DNA of 64,000 bases from Henriciella barbarensis (lineage in GTDB: Bacteria > Pseudomonadota > Alphaproteobacteria > Caulobacterales > Hyphomonadaceae). How positions within the stretch are numbered: the first letter of the stretch is position 1; each line of letters begins with the position of its first letter. Positions 25,720 through 34,590 of this stretch are shown here, in pieces. The DNA is taken from assembly GCF_003576345.1 (NCBI RefSeq), contig NZ_QWGB01000008.1, positions 62,001 to 126,000 on the forward strand. Reading direction: 5' to 3'. The notes beneath the pieces were generated by a model that did no database searches, had not been told where the DNA came from, and saw only the letters and a program-made list of their open reading frames with translations. A program made the position numbers and the translations under genes.

Positions 25720-26544
25720 ATGAACCGCATGATTTCACTGTCGATTTTAGCTGCTGCCTTGACCGCAGGCACCGCGCACGCACACGACTTCTGGGTTCAG
25801 CCAGATACATTCACGCCTGAGGACAGCGGCGCTCTGCTAGTCAGTCTTTTTGTCGGGCACGGCTCTGACAAGTCGGACTGGCCCCTGCGTCCGCACCGGA
25901 TCGTGGGATTTCAGAGCTTCGGACCTGAAGGTCAGAACAATCAGGCACGTGGGGCAGAAAGCCTGTCAGGCGACCTGTCTGTCGTGCTCGACGAGATCGG
26001 TACGCATCTCATCCTTGTCGAAACAACCAATAGTTTCAGCGAACTCGATGCTGACAAGTTTACTTCTTACGTCGAGGATGAAGGCATTCGTCCAATCATG
26101 CTGGACCGCGCGGCAAATCGCGCTGAAGACCATCCGGGCAAGGAGCTCTACTCGCGACGCGGCAAAGCATTGGTTCAGGTCGGTTGCCCCGATGAAGCTT
26201 CAGACAACTGGGGCAAGGAGCTCGGTCTAACGCTTGAGATCGTCCCTGGCGCAAACCCAATCGACTGGAATGTCGGCGCCACCATGCCAATCAATGTGCA
26301 CTATCACGGTGTTCCGGTTTCCGGCGCGACACTTCACATCACCAATCTCGACGATGATACGGTGCATTTCAGCGCCGAAACGGATGTCGATGGAGTTGTC
26401 GATATCTCATCTTCGCTGACTGAAGGCCGCTGGTTAGTGCACACTGTCTGGGCCGAAGCCGCAGACGGTTTGCTTGAAGGTGCTGACTATCAGACGATCT
26501 TTTCCAGTCTGACATTCGACACTGAAAGCCCCTGCCCCCGTTAA
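25720..26544 (+). CDS. Periplasmic DUF4198 domain protein
   Basis: A 274-residue exported protein. The signal peptide ends at AHA, and the mature protein begins HDFWVQPDTF, the conserved opening of DUF4198 proteins, with later FVGHGSDKSDWPL and a C-terminal Ig-like part (PVSGATLHITNLDDDTVHF). Family members are predicted periplasmic parts of nickel/cobalt uptake, often beside transporters or TonB receptors; that role is only inferred. GGAGGAGG precedes the ATG. The gene diverges from DUF4331 and is not in an operon with other metal genes here. Confidence 0.85.
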   Translation: MNRMISLSILAAALTAGTAHAHDFWVQPDTFTPEDSGALLVSLFVGHGSDKSDWPLRPHRIVGFQSFGPEGQNNQARGAESLSGDLSVVLDEIGTHLILVETTNSFSELDADKFTSYVEDEGIRPIMLDRAANRAEDHPGKELYSRRGKALVQVGCPDEASDNWGKELGLTLEIVPGANPIDWNVGATMPINVHYHGVPVSGATLHITNLDDDTVHFSAETDVDGVVDISSSLTEGRWLVHTVWAEAADGLLEGADYQTIFSSLTFDTESPCPR

Positions 26545-26552
26545 GGGGCAGG
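26531..26552. terminator. Hairpin between DUF4198 and BCCT genes
   Basis: CCTGCCCC (26531-26538) and GGGGCAGG (26545-26552) form an 8-bp stem with a 6-base loop that contains the stop codon of the DUF4198 gene. There is no T run on either side, so termination is uncertain. Confidence 0.4.
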
Positions 26553-26559
26553 CCGCCGG

Positions 26560-28155
26560 CTAGGCGTCGATATCTTCCAGACCCTTCATCGCCCGGTGTT
26601 CATGTCGCATGCCCAGGAACAGGCTGATGCAGCTTGCCAGCAATATAGACGTGAATGGCAGCGCGGCCGTGATCGTGCCTGCTTGCAATGAATTCAGTGT
26701 GTCACGTCCCCCGCCATAGAGCAGCATTGAAGCCGTAACGCCGAGCATACATGCCCAGAAGACCCGTTGAGGGACTGGCGCGTCGGTCTTTCCGCCTGAG
26801 GTGATGCTGTCAATGACAAGCGCGCCTGAGTCGGCGGACGTCACGATAAATACGACGAGCAGGAAGATCGCTGCGCAGGACGTGATAATCGAGAATGGAA
26901 GGCTGTCCAGCATATGGAAAAGCGTCAGCGCGGCAGTCGTCATGCCTTCACCAAGTTCGCCCTGACCATTTTCGTATTGCTGGATCGCGGTTTCACCAAA
27001 AGTCGTGAACCAGAGCACGCAGATCGCGACCGGCGCCAGCAGGACCACAGAGAAATACTCCCGGACCGTGCGACCTTTGGAAATACGCGCGATGAACATG
27101 CCTACGAAAGGCGACCAGGAAATCCACCAAGCCCAATAGAATATGGTCCAGTCGTGGAACCAGGCAGTATCCTCGCGCCCGAACCAGTTGGTGAGAGCTG
27201 GAGTGTCGGTCAGATAGGCCAGGAAATTTTCGCCAAGCCCCATTACGATGGCCAGTGTTGGCCCAGCGATCAGAACGAAAAGCATCAATATGACGGCGAT
27301 GGTCATGTTGATGTCCGATAGAAGCTTTACGCCGCCGTCGAGCCCCCGCAGGACCGAGATGACGGCGAGGCCCGTGATCGCTGCAATCAAGAGGGTCTGA
27401 AGACCAACGCTCACCTGAACGCCGGTCAGGAAACCGATACCGCTGCTGGCCTGGGCTGCACCAATTCCTATCGTCGTGGCCAGGCCGAAGACGGTCGAGA
27501 TGACAGCGAAGGTGTCGATCACATGCCCCCAGAAGCCCCATACGCGATCACCGAGAATTGGGTAGAAGGCCGACCGGATCGTAAGTGGCAGGCCCTTATT
27601 GTAGGCGAAGAAGCCGAGGGCCAGACCGACCACGGCATACACGCCCCATGGCGCCACGCCCCAGTGAAACAATGTGGCACTGAATGCGAGCTTCCGGGCC
27701 ACTTCGGTGTCGGCCTCAACGTTGAGCGGCGTGCCGAACCAATCAGAATAATAAGCAAGCGGCTCTGCCGAGCCATAGAACATAAAACCGATCCCGACAC
27801 CGGCCGCGAAAAGCATGGCGATCCACGAAGGTATGCTGAATTCAGGTTTCGCATCCGGTCCGCCAAGCCGGATTTTTCCGAGAGGCGAGAAGGCGAGCGC
27901 AAGGCAGAACAAAAGTATGAGCGGGGGCGTTAAAGCAAAGAGCCAGTCAAAGGTCTCCAGCGTCCAGGTTCTCGAAGCTTGCAGGGCAAATCCGGTTGCT
28001 TGCGGAAACACGAGTGATGTGACGGCGAACACAAGAACAAGGCCGGCGCTGAGAAAGAATACAGGGTTGTGAATATCGAGGCCGAGCCATTCGACATTGT
28101 CTTGACCGACTTCATAGTCAGTCGTGTACTCAGCATCACCCTCAGGTTCGCTCAT
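26560..28155 (-). CDS. BCCT family transporter (betaine/choline/carnitine type)
   Basis: A 531-residue secondary transporter with 12 predicted helices. Family motifs are FSATLFHWGVAPWGVYAVVGL and FYWAWWISWSPFVGMFIARISKGRT, containing the Trp/aromatic box that holds quaternary ammonium groups. It probably imports glycine betaine or related compatible solutes, suiting a saline habitat. ATG 28155 follows GGAGAAG; a TTG two codons upstream is less likely. The N-terminal 30 residues are acidic and cytoplasmic; the long basic C-terminal osmosensor of BetP is missing. The gene stands alone. Confidence 0.93.
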   Translation of the reverse strand: MSEPEGDAEYTTDYEVGQDNVEWLGLDIHNPVFFLSAGLVLVFAVTSLVFPQATGFALQASRTWTLETFDWLFALTPPLILLFCLALAFSPLGKIRLGGPDAKPEFSIPSWIAMLFAAGVGIGFMFYGSAEPLAYYSDWFGTPLNVEADTEVARKLAFSATLFHWGVAPWGVYAVVGLALGFFAYNKGLPLTIRSAFYPILGDRVWGFWGHVIDTFAVISTVFGLATTIGIGAAQASSGIGFLTGVQVSVGLQTLLIAAITGLAVISVLRGLDGGVKLLSDINMTIAVILMLFVLIAGPTLAIVMGLGENFLAYLTDTPALTNWFGREDTAWFHDWTIFYWAWWISWSPFVGMFIARISKGRTVREYFSVVLLAPVAICVLWFTTFGETAIQQYENGQGELGEGMTTAALTLFHMLDSLPFSIITSCAAIFLLVVFIVTSADSGALVIDSITSGGKTDAPVPQRVFWACMLGVTASMLLYGGGRDTLNSLQAGTITAALPFTSILLASCISLFLGMRHEHRAMKGLEDIDA

Positions 28156-28497
28156 ATTCAACTTCTCCGTAGCGGCAAATCCCGCTGATTGTTTGCAGAT
28201 CGAATGGTTAAGTCATCTTTGATCTTCATACTCAGGGATAACTTTCAAGGTTTGAACAAATTTGCAAACATGTTGCAAAGCTGCAACCATGGTAAAACAC
28301 ACTGTAAATATTACGTTTTTTTGTGTATTAGCGTCGGCGCGGGCCTCAGCCGTGTCAAAAGTTTGACTATTTTATTTTATTTGCCGAACTATCGCCTTAT
28401 GTGAGGTCGGTGCCCGGGCGCGATCTGGCTTCTGCCTGAAGCTCGCGATGGGGCCTTTCGCATGATCACACGCGACCACATAAAGATGGGGAAATTC
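28156..28497. promoter_or_regulatory. AT-rich divergent intergenic region (BCCT / TonB receptor)
   Basis: These 342 bases contain no convincing gene; a 71-codon open frame has no ribosome site or coding character. The stretch 28190-28400 is markedly AT-rich. It holds TTTGCAAA (28261-28268) and TTGCAAAG (28273-28280) in near-repeat, and GTCAAA-AG-TTTGAC (28354-28367), an inverted repeat containing a TTGAC that could be a -35 element. These are likely operator and promoter sequences for the TonB receptor. Confidence 0.5.
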
Positions 28498-31077
28498 ATG
28501 AACAAGCTTTTCGGCGGAGCTTCGCTGCTCGCCATCGGCGCTATTGTAGCTGCCACTCCGGCAATGGCGCAGTCTCAGGAAGAGACTGCCCAGGACAATA
28601 GACGTCTTTCAACCGTAACGGTGACGGCCACCAAACGTTCCGAAAGCGCGCAGGACATTCCTGTGACGGTGAACGCGCTGGGCGAGCAGGAACTTGACCA
28701 GCTCGGCGTCAAGAACTTCAGCGACTACCTGGTTCAGCTGCCAGGCGTCACCGCTGGCGGTTCCGGCCCAGGCCAGAACACGATCTATATTCGCGGCCTC
28801 GCGTCCACGACACCAAACCTGACGGTTGCCGGTGTGGCGGGCCTCGCACCGAACGTTTCCTTCTATCTCGACGAACAACCACTGGCGCAGCCAGGCCGTA
28901 ACCTCGACGTATACGCAGCCGACCTTGAGCGCGTAGAGGTTCTTTCAGGCCCGCAGGGCACGCTTTTCGGTGCAAGCTCCCAGGCTGGTACGGTTCGTCT
29001 CATCACCAACAAGCCATCGCTGTCCGGCTTTGATGCTGGTTTCAAGGCATCGACCGCGTTCACGGATGGCGGCGAGATGAGCAATAGCGTTGAAGCGATG
29101 CTCAACCTTCCAGTCACCGACAAGCTCGCGCTTCGCGGTGTCGTCTACACCGACACGCAGGGTGGCTACATCGACAATGTCGGCGGCACGCTTTCGGTTC
29201 GCGAGTCGGCTCGCTTCCGCGCGCAAGGCACAGTCCGTGACAATGGCGTACCGGTGAATGCTGCCCGCGCTGGCTTTCAGGCCGGCGCTGACCTTTCCGG
29301 CGTGACCTTCATCGACGCAAACAATGGCACGATCGTCGAGAACGATATCAACGACGTCACCTATCAGGGCTTCCGCCTGAGCGGTTATTACGAATTCAAC
29401 GAAGATTGGGACCTGCTGGTCCAGCATTCCCAACAAGGAATTGAATCCGACGGCGTTTTCTTTGCCGACCCTGAGCTCGACGATTATGACATCGTTCGCT
29501 TCACGCCTGAGGAGATCGAAGACGATTTCCACTCCACCGCGTGGACGCTCGAAGGCCGCCTCGGCATGCTTGAGGCCGTTTACACGGGTGCATACACCGA
29601 ACGGACCACCGACCAGGTCGTCGATTACTCTGACTACCTCTTCGTCGGCCAGTACCTGCCTTATTACATCTGTGACTATGACGTGACCTATCCGACGGGC
29701 GCTGCGCCTGCCGGTACGTGTTACGCGCCGAACCTTTCGGTAAAATCGCATTCGGAAACGAAGGTTCAGACGCACGAGCTGCGCTTCAACACGCCGGATG
29801 AGTATCGCTGGCGCGCAACCTTCGGTGCGTTCTACAGCGACCTCGAACTCGCAGAGCGCAATGACTTCATCTATCCAGGCTCGACGCAGGTCGTTTACAC
29901 AGACGGCTCTGTCGGATTTGCCCCGAACTTCCCGCTGACCAATGGCGCGGCAACGCCGGGTGACGTCGGGAATGAAAGTCAGGGCTATTTCAGCCAGCCG
30001 GGTCCGTTCCCGCCAGGCGTGATCTTCCGCAATGACGTGCTTCGCACGGACGAGCAGATCGGCATCTTCGGTGAGACGACTTTCGACCTCACCGACCAGT
30101 TCGCTATCACGCTCGGCGCGCGCTACTATGACGTCGAAGTCGATCTTGAAGGTTCAGCGAACTCGTCGTTCTTCAACCTCTTTGCTGATACTGACCAGCA
30201 GGTTTTCGGCACGAACATCTCGCAGCTTTATGGACCGAACGGCCCAGCAGAGGCCCCGGACACGGCAGCGACCGATGGCGTCATTCTGAAAGCAACTGGT
30301 GAGTGGACGCCGACAGAGAACACGCTGTTCTATGCGACCTATTCTGAAGGTTACCGTGCCGGGCTTCTGAACCGTCCAGGCGGCGCATCAGGCCCGAACA
30401 ACTACACGGTGCCCTATGCTGTCGATACAGACGAAATTCAGAACTACGAACTCGGTTGGAAAACCGAGCTGTTCGACAATTCGCTCCGCTTCAACGGCGC
30501 GGCTTTCTTCGTCGACATTGAAGGTCTTCAGACGACGATCTTCGACCCGTCCATCGTGAACCTGTTCTTCTCCGATAATGCTGCAAATGCAGAGCTTAAA
30601 GGTATCGAAGGCGACTTCACCTGGCTGCCGGAGAGCATTGATGGTCTGACGATTGCTGGTGCATTCTCGCTCCTGGATTCGGAGATCACCGATGTCCTCG
30701 TCCCGACGGATGACGTTTTGGTCGGCTCGGAACTGGCATTCGCGCCAGCATATCAGGGCAATCTGCGCGTGCGTTACGAATGGGATCTCGAGCAGGAGAT
30801 CGCTGGACAGCGCGTGCGAGCTCACATCATGCCGCAAATGGTCTTCTCTGATGAGTCTGTCACCGACGTGGTAGAGATCAACAAGATGGACCTTGATGGT
30901 TACGTAACCTTCGGTGCTACCGCTGGCATCACGGGCGACAATTGGGGCGCAGAACTCTTCGCCACCAACCTGACGAATGAATATGCCGAGCTTAGCGGTA
31001 GCTTCGTCTTCGACCGTGAGCGGGTCACCCCGATCCGTCCGCGTACGATCGGCATTCGTCTGAAGTACGACTACTAG
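28498..31077 (+). CDS. TonB-dependent outer-membrane receptor
   Basis: An 859-residue receptor. The signal peptide runs to PAMAQ, the plug domain starts STVTVTATKRSESAQDIPVTV and contains IYIRGLA and RVEVLSGPQGTLFGASS, and the 22-stranded barrel ends with the aromatic terminus LKYDY. It imports an unknown ligand (sugar, lipid-like compound or chelate) using TonB energy. ATG 28498 is chosen because GGGGA lies 6 bases upstream and a standard signal peptide follows; an upstream in-frame start would add 12 residues. The next gene is a TPR-sulfotransferase, a frequent neighbour of such receptors in marine alphaproteobacteria. Confidence 0.95.
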   Translation: MNKLFGGASLLAIGAIVAATPAMAQSQEETAQDNRRLSTVTVTATKRSESAQDIPVTVNALGEQELDQLGVKNFSDYLVQLPGVTAGGSGPGQNTIYIRGLASTTPNLTVAGVAGLAPNVSFYLDEQPLAQPGRNLDVYAADLERVEVLSGPQGTLFGASSQAGTVRLITNKPSLSGFDAGFKASTAFTDGGEMSNSVEAMLNLPVTDKLALRGVVYTDTQGGYIDNVGGTLSVRESARFRAQGTVRDNGVPVNAARAGFQAGADLSGVTFIDANNGTIVENDINDVTYQGFRLSGYYEFNEDWDLLVQHSQQGIESDGVFFADPELDDYDIVRFTPEEIEDDFHSTAWTLEGRLGMLEAVYTGAYTERTTDQVVDYSDYLFVGQYLPYYICDYDVTYPTGAAPAGTCYAPNLSVKSHSETKVQTHELRFNTPDEYRWRATFGAFYSDLELAERNDFIYPGSTQVVYTDGSVGFAPNFPLTNGAATPGDVGNESQGYFSQPGPFPPGVIFRNDVLRTDEQIGIFGETTFDLTDQFAITLGARYYDVEVDLEGSANSSFFNLFADTDQQVFGTNISQLYGPNGPAEAPDTAATDGVILKATGEWTPTENTLFYATYSEGYRAGLLNRPGGASGPNNYTVPYAVDTDEIQNYELGWKTELFDNSLRFNGAAFFVDIEGLQTTIFDPSIVNLFFSDNAANAELKGIEGDFTWLPESIDGLTIAGAFSLLDSEITDVLVPTDDVLVGSELAFAPAYQGNLRVRYEWDLEQEIAGQRVRAHIMPQMVFSDESVTDVVEINKMDLDGYVTFGATAGITGDNWGAELFATNLTNEYAELSGSFVFDRERVTPIRPRTIGIRLKYDY

Positions 31078-31106
31078 TCGATACCGAAGACAAACTTGCT
31101 TCTATC

Positions 31107-31143
31107 GCAGCGTCCCGGTTATTCGGGACGCTGCACTAGTTTT
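31107..31143 (+). terminator. Hairpin/terminator between TonB receptor and sulfotransferase
   Basis: GCAGCGTCCCG (31107-31117) and CGGGACGCTGC (31124-31134) form an 11-bp perfect stem with loop GTTATT, followed by ACTAGTTTT. It ends three bases before the next start codon, so it may be a terminator, an attenuator, or a structure that limits translation of the downstream gene. Confidence 0.8.
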
Positions 31144-31145
31144 GA

Positions 31146-33146
31146 ATGGATGAAATGACTGAAGCCGAGACGACTGCCGATCAGCTGAAACAGGTTCGCG
31201 CCTTGATGCAGCGAGGGCAGTTCAAGGCGGCTTCGGATGCATTGGATATCATCCTCAAAAACACACCGGACCATCAGGACGCCGTTTATATGGCTGCGGC
31301 TTGTGCACGGTATCTCGGCGAGACCGCCACCGCTTTCCGTCATCTTGACCACCTCAAACGCCTGGCACCTGATTTTGGACGCGCCTATCAGGAGGAAGGC
31401 CACCTTCATCGCAAGAGGGGCAATCTTGATGCCGCCGTCACGGCCTATCAGCGCGCCGTTCGGTACAATCCCGCGCTGGTCGCAAGCTGGACAGCGCAAG
31501 CTGAAATGCTCTCGGCTTCCGGGCGCGCAGAGGATGCGGCCCACGCACGGGCACAGGCCGACCGGCTGAAGCGATTGCCACCAGAGCTTCTGGCCGTGAC
31601 GAATTATATTCATGAAGGTCGCGTCATTCATGCAGAGCGTATCGCGAGAGCTTTTCTGCAAAAGAACCCGCGCCACATCGAGGGTATGCGTCTTCTCGCC
31701 GATATCGGTACACGGCTTGGCGTGCACGAGGATGCAGACTTCCTGCTCGAAACGGCCATTGAACTCGATCCAGACAATCCGCAGCTGCGCATTGATCATG
31801 TTCAAGTGCTTCGAAAACGCCAGAAATACGAAGCGGCTCTCGCGCAGGCGGAAACGCTTCTGAAGCATGACCCTGACAGCCCGGTCTTCAAATCAATCTA
31901 TGCGATCGAAGCCATGCAGGCGGGAAATTATGACGAAGCGCTCGAAATTTTCGAGGAGGTCCTTCGCACCCTGCCAGACGATCTTGCGACCCTGACGTCA
32001 CAGGGGCACGCTTTGAAGACTGCGGGTCGCACCGAAGAAGCGATCAAGTCCTACCGCCGCGCGGTCGAGGTGAACCCGCTGCATGGCGATGCCTGGTACG
32101 CGCTCGCAAATCTCAAGACCTACAAGTTCAGCGCTGCCGATATCGAAATTATGCGAAAGGCGCTCGATAATCCGAACTTGCATTTCATGGGGCGCGTGCA
32201 CCTTGCCTTTGCGCTCGGCAAGGCGCTGGAGGACACCAAATCATTTGATGAAGCCTTTGAGGCCTATAGCGGCGGAAATGCGCTGAAGAAGTCGCAGATC
32301 CGGTACACGACAGAGCAGATGCGAGCTGAAGCCGATGGCCAGATCGAGCATTGCACGCGTGATTTGTTTGAGAAGCGGGCTGGCGCTGGCCACGACGACC
32401 CTGCCCCGATCTTCATCGTCGGTCTACCGCGCGCGGGCTCCACGCTGATCGAGCAGATCCTTGCTTCCCACAGTCAGGTCGATGGCACGCTGGAGCTACC
32501 AAATATCCTGTCACTGGCGCACCGGCTGCGCGGACGTAAGCAGATTTCTGATCGCGAACGCTATCCGCGTATCCTGCATGAATTGCCAGATGAGGAACTC
32601 GCCGCGCTTGGACAGGACTATATCGCAAATACCGCGATCCACCGTCAGGGCGCACCATTCTTTACCGACAAGATGCCCAACAATTTCAGGCATATCGGAC
32701 TGATCCACCTGATCCTGCCGAACGCGAAAATCATCGACGCCCGCCGTGAGCCGATGGCCTGCTGCTTTTCCGGCTTCAAGCAGCTCTTCGCGGAAGGTCA
32801 GGAGTTCAGCTACAGCCTCGAAGATATCGGTAATTACTACCGCATCTATATCGAGATGATGGCCCACTGGGACAGTGTGTTTCCCGGCAAGGTTCTACGC
32901 GTACAGCACGAGGACGTCGTTGACGATCTGGAAGGCCAGGTCCGCCGGATCCTCAATCACTGCGAATTGCCATTCGAGCAATCTTGCGTCGACTTCCACA
33001 AGACCGAGCGCGCGGTTCGTACGGCAAGCTCTGAACAAGTGCGGCAGCCGATCAGCCGCTCCGGTGTTGATCAGTGGCGCAATTTCGAAGCCCATCTCGG
33101 ACCGCTCCAGGACGCTCTCGGCCCTGCCCTGAAAGATTATCGCTAG
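31146..33146 (+). CDS. TPR-repeat sulfotransferase family protein
   Basis: A 666-residue two-part protein. Residues about 10-400 form tandem TPR helices (for example AYQEEGHLHRKRGNLDAAVTAYQRAV, NYDEALEIFEEVL). Residues about 415-660 are a sulfotransferase: IFIVGLPRAGSTLIEQILASH is the 5'-phosphosulfate (PAPS) loop and DKMPNNFRHIGLIHLILPNAKIID with RREP is the 3'-phosphate site. It may transfer sulfate to a sugar, peptide or envelope component; the acceptor is unknown. No Shine-Dalgarno precedes the ATG, because a terminator-like hairpin ends three bases before it; an ATG at 31155 is an alternative start. Pairing with a TonB receptor is common in the group. Confidence 0.9.
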   Translation: MDEMTEAETTADQLKQVRALMQRGQFKAASDALDIILKNTPDHQDAVYMAAACARYLGETATAFRHLDHLKRLAPDFGRAYQEEGHLHRKRGNLDAAVTAYQRAVRYNPALVASWTAQAEMLSASGRAEDAAHARAQADRLKRLPPELLAVTNYIHEGRVIHAERIARAFLQKNPRHIEGMRLLADIGTRLGVHEDADFLLETAIELDPDNPQLRIDHVQVLRKRQKYEAALAQAETLLKHDPDSPVFKSIYAIEAMQAGNYDEALEIFEEVLRTLPDDLATLTSQGHALKTAGRTEEAIKSYRRAVEVNPLHGDAWYALANLKTYKFSAADIEIMRKALDNPNLHFMGRVHLAFALGKALEDTKSFDEAFEAYSGGNALKKSQIRYTTEQMRAEADGQIEHCTRDLFEKRAGAGHDDPAPIFIVGLPRAGSTLIEQILASHSQVDGTLELPNILSLAHRLRGRKQISDRERYPRILHELPDEELAALGQDYIANTAIHRQGAPFFTDKMPNNFRHIGLIHLILPNAKIIDARREPMACCFSGFKQLFAEGQEFSYSLEDIGNYYRIYIEMMAHWDSVFPGKVLRVQHEDVVDDLEGQVRRILNHCELPFEQSCVDFHKTERAVRTASSEQVRQPISRSGVDQWRNFEAHLGPLQDALGPALKDYR

Positions 33147-33149
33147 CCA

Positions 33150-34367
33150 TCAGGCGAAATGAAGCCGGCGGTACTTGCCCTTGAAATAGAGGAGCGGGTC
33201 GCGCCGAGGCTCGTATTTTGCGCGCTCTACCTTACCGATGAGGATGACATGATCGCCGCCATCGTGGAGATCAGACTTGATGCATTCAAAATTCGCGAGC
33301 GCACCTGAGATCAGCGGTGAGCCATACTGGCCTTCCTCCCATGGCGTCTGCGAGAACCTGTCCTCGCCCGGCATGGCGAAAGTATTCGAGACTGGCTGTT
33401 GGCCGATGTGAAGGACATTGACGGCAAAGCGTTCAGAGGCCTCGAGCGCCTCAAGGCTCGAAGAGCTTTTGGCGATACAGACGAGCAGCAGCGGTGGATC
33501 GAGCGAGACAGAGGTGAAAGAGTTCGCTGTCAAGCCAACAGGTTCCCCTTGCGCTGACATGGTGGTCACAACCGTTACCCCAGTCGCAAAGCAACCAAGC
33601 GCATCGCGCAGCGTGCGTGCATCTGACCCCTGTTTGTAATCGGGCATCATGCGCGGAACCCGGCGCTCGAGAAAGTCGAGCAGGACCGCGCTGAACGCGT
33701 CGGAGCGATCGAATACTGCCAGATGACCGGCGTCTTCAATCTCGGCGAATTCCGCGGTCGCAACCTTCTCGACGAAACGGTTGGCCGCATCCCGGTTACC
33801 AAAGCTGCTGAGCGCACCTCGGACGAAAAGAACGGGGACCTTCAGGCCTGACGCAGCGACCGAAATGCGCTCGCTCGACTTCTCGACATCGATCACCTCT
33901 CCGAAGACCGGGTCGACATGTTCTGTCTGGGCGGGCGCCGACCGGATTGAGGCAGCAAGCGCGGCTGCTGTACGCAAATCGATTTCAGGCGGCGCATCAG
34001 CGAGGACGAGACCGGATGCAAGATGGGCGCCCTCCTCGCCTATTGCCGTCAGCGCGATCCAGCCACCAAGCCCTGCCCCGACGACGACAGGGCGTGAGGC
34101 AAGCTGCGCCAGAACCGCACGCAGGTCTTCAACGCAGGCATCAAATTCATAGCGGCTATCCTCTGAGCGCGCGCTGCGGCCATGACCGCGCAAGTCGAGG
34201 CTGATGACGTGACGCCCTGCCTTCACGAGTGCCTCGGCCGTCTCCTGCCAGACGTGGCGGGTCTGTCCACCGCCATGAAGCAACAGGACGGACGGATCTT
34301 CTTCAGCACCGCGTACATCTGCGCTGAGGAGTAGACCGCCGAAGCCTTTGAATTTGCGTTCTGCCAT
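33150..34367 (-). CDS. Alpha/beta-hydrolase fused to a flavin reductase domain, hydrolase nucleophile lost
   Basis: A 405-residue fusion. Residues 1-235 are an alpha/beta-hydrolase fold (LLLHGGGQTRHVW oxyanion region, SLDLRGHGRSA, EDAGHLAVFD with the catalytic-type His). The nucleophile elbow reads GAGLGG: residue 99 is Gly (codon at 34071-34073, GGG) where Ser is expected, so ordinary serine hydrolysis is unlikely. Residues about 243-405 are a flavin reductase-like FMN-binding domain (RDALGCFATGVTVVTT, GLTANSFTSVSLDPPLLLVCI, FAVNVLH, DHVILIGKVE), typical of the reductase partner of two-component flavin monooxygenases. The frame is continuous through the linker. An internal ATG pair before PDYKQGSDA might also start a free reductase. 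Function of the fusion is unknown. Confidence 0.85.
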   Translation of the reverse strand: MAERKFKGFGGLLLSADVRGAEEDPSVLLLHGGGQTRHVWQETAEALVKAGRHVISLDLRGHGRSARSEDSRYEFDACVEDLRAVLAQLASRPVVVGAGLGGWIALTAIGEEGAHLASGLVLADAPPEIDLRTAAALAASIRSAPAQTEHVDPVFGEVIDVEKSSERISVAASGLKVPVLFVRGALSSFGNRDAANRFVEKVATAEFAEIEDAGHLAVFDRSDAFSAVLLDFLERRVPRMMPDYKQGSDARTLRDALGCFATGVTVVTTMSAQGEPVGLTANSFTSVSLDPPLLLVCIAKSSSSLEALEASERFAVNVLHIGQQPVSNTFAMPGEDRFSQTPWEEGQYGSPLISGALANFECIKSDLHDGGDHVILIGKVERAKYEPRRDPLLYFKGKYRRLHFA

Positions 34368-34525
34368 CTGTCCTGCCCGTTACCGCTTGAGAGGTTGGTC
34401 ACTGCCTCATTTAGGGCGCTTTACCAATCCGCGAAGGGTAGAAACATTGGCGGAAACAGTCGACTGCCCCGAAGAGGCGCCCCCCGGGATATTCGCTTAA
34501 TCGGCGACATGCATCGACGCCCCCG

Positions 34526-34559
34526 GCAAGTTTGGTTACAAACTTGCGCAGGGCTGCGC
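34526..34559 (+). other. Two adjacent hairpins in the leader of the small membrane protein gene
   Basis: GCAAGTTTG and CAAACTTGC (34526-34534, 34539-34547) form a perfect 9-bp stem with a GTTA loop. GCGCA-GGGC-TGCGC (34546-34559) forms a second stem that shares two bases with the first, so the two are mutually exclusive at the junction. There is no T run. They lie 30-65 bases before the start codon and could be an operator or a leader RNA structure. Confidence 0.5.
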
Positions 34560-34590
34560 ATGAGACGCCGTTACTGGAAAGGATATCAGA

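Noticed and set aside
28189-28404. 71-codon frame in the AT-rich intergenic region
   Set aside because: No ribosome site, odd composition (MFADRMVKSSLIF...), and overlap with operator-like repeats; more likely non-coding.
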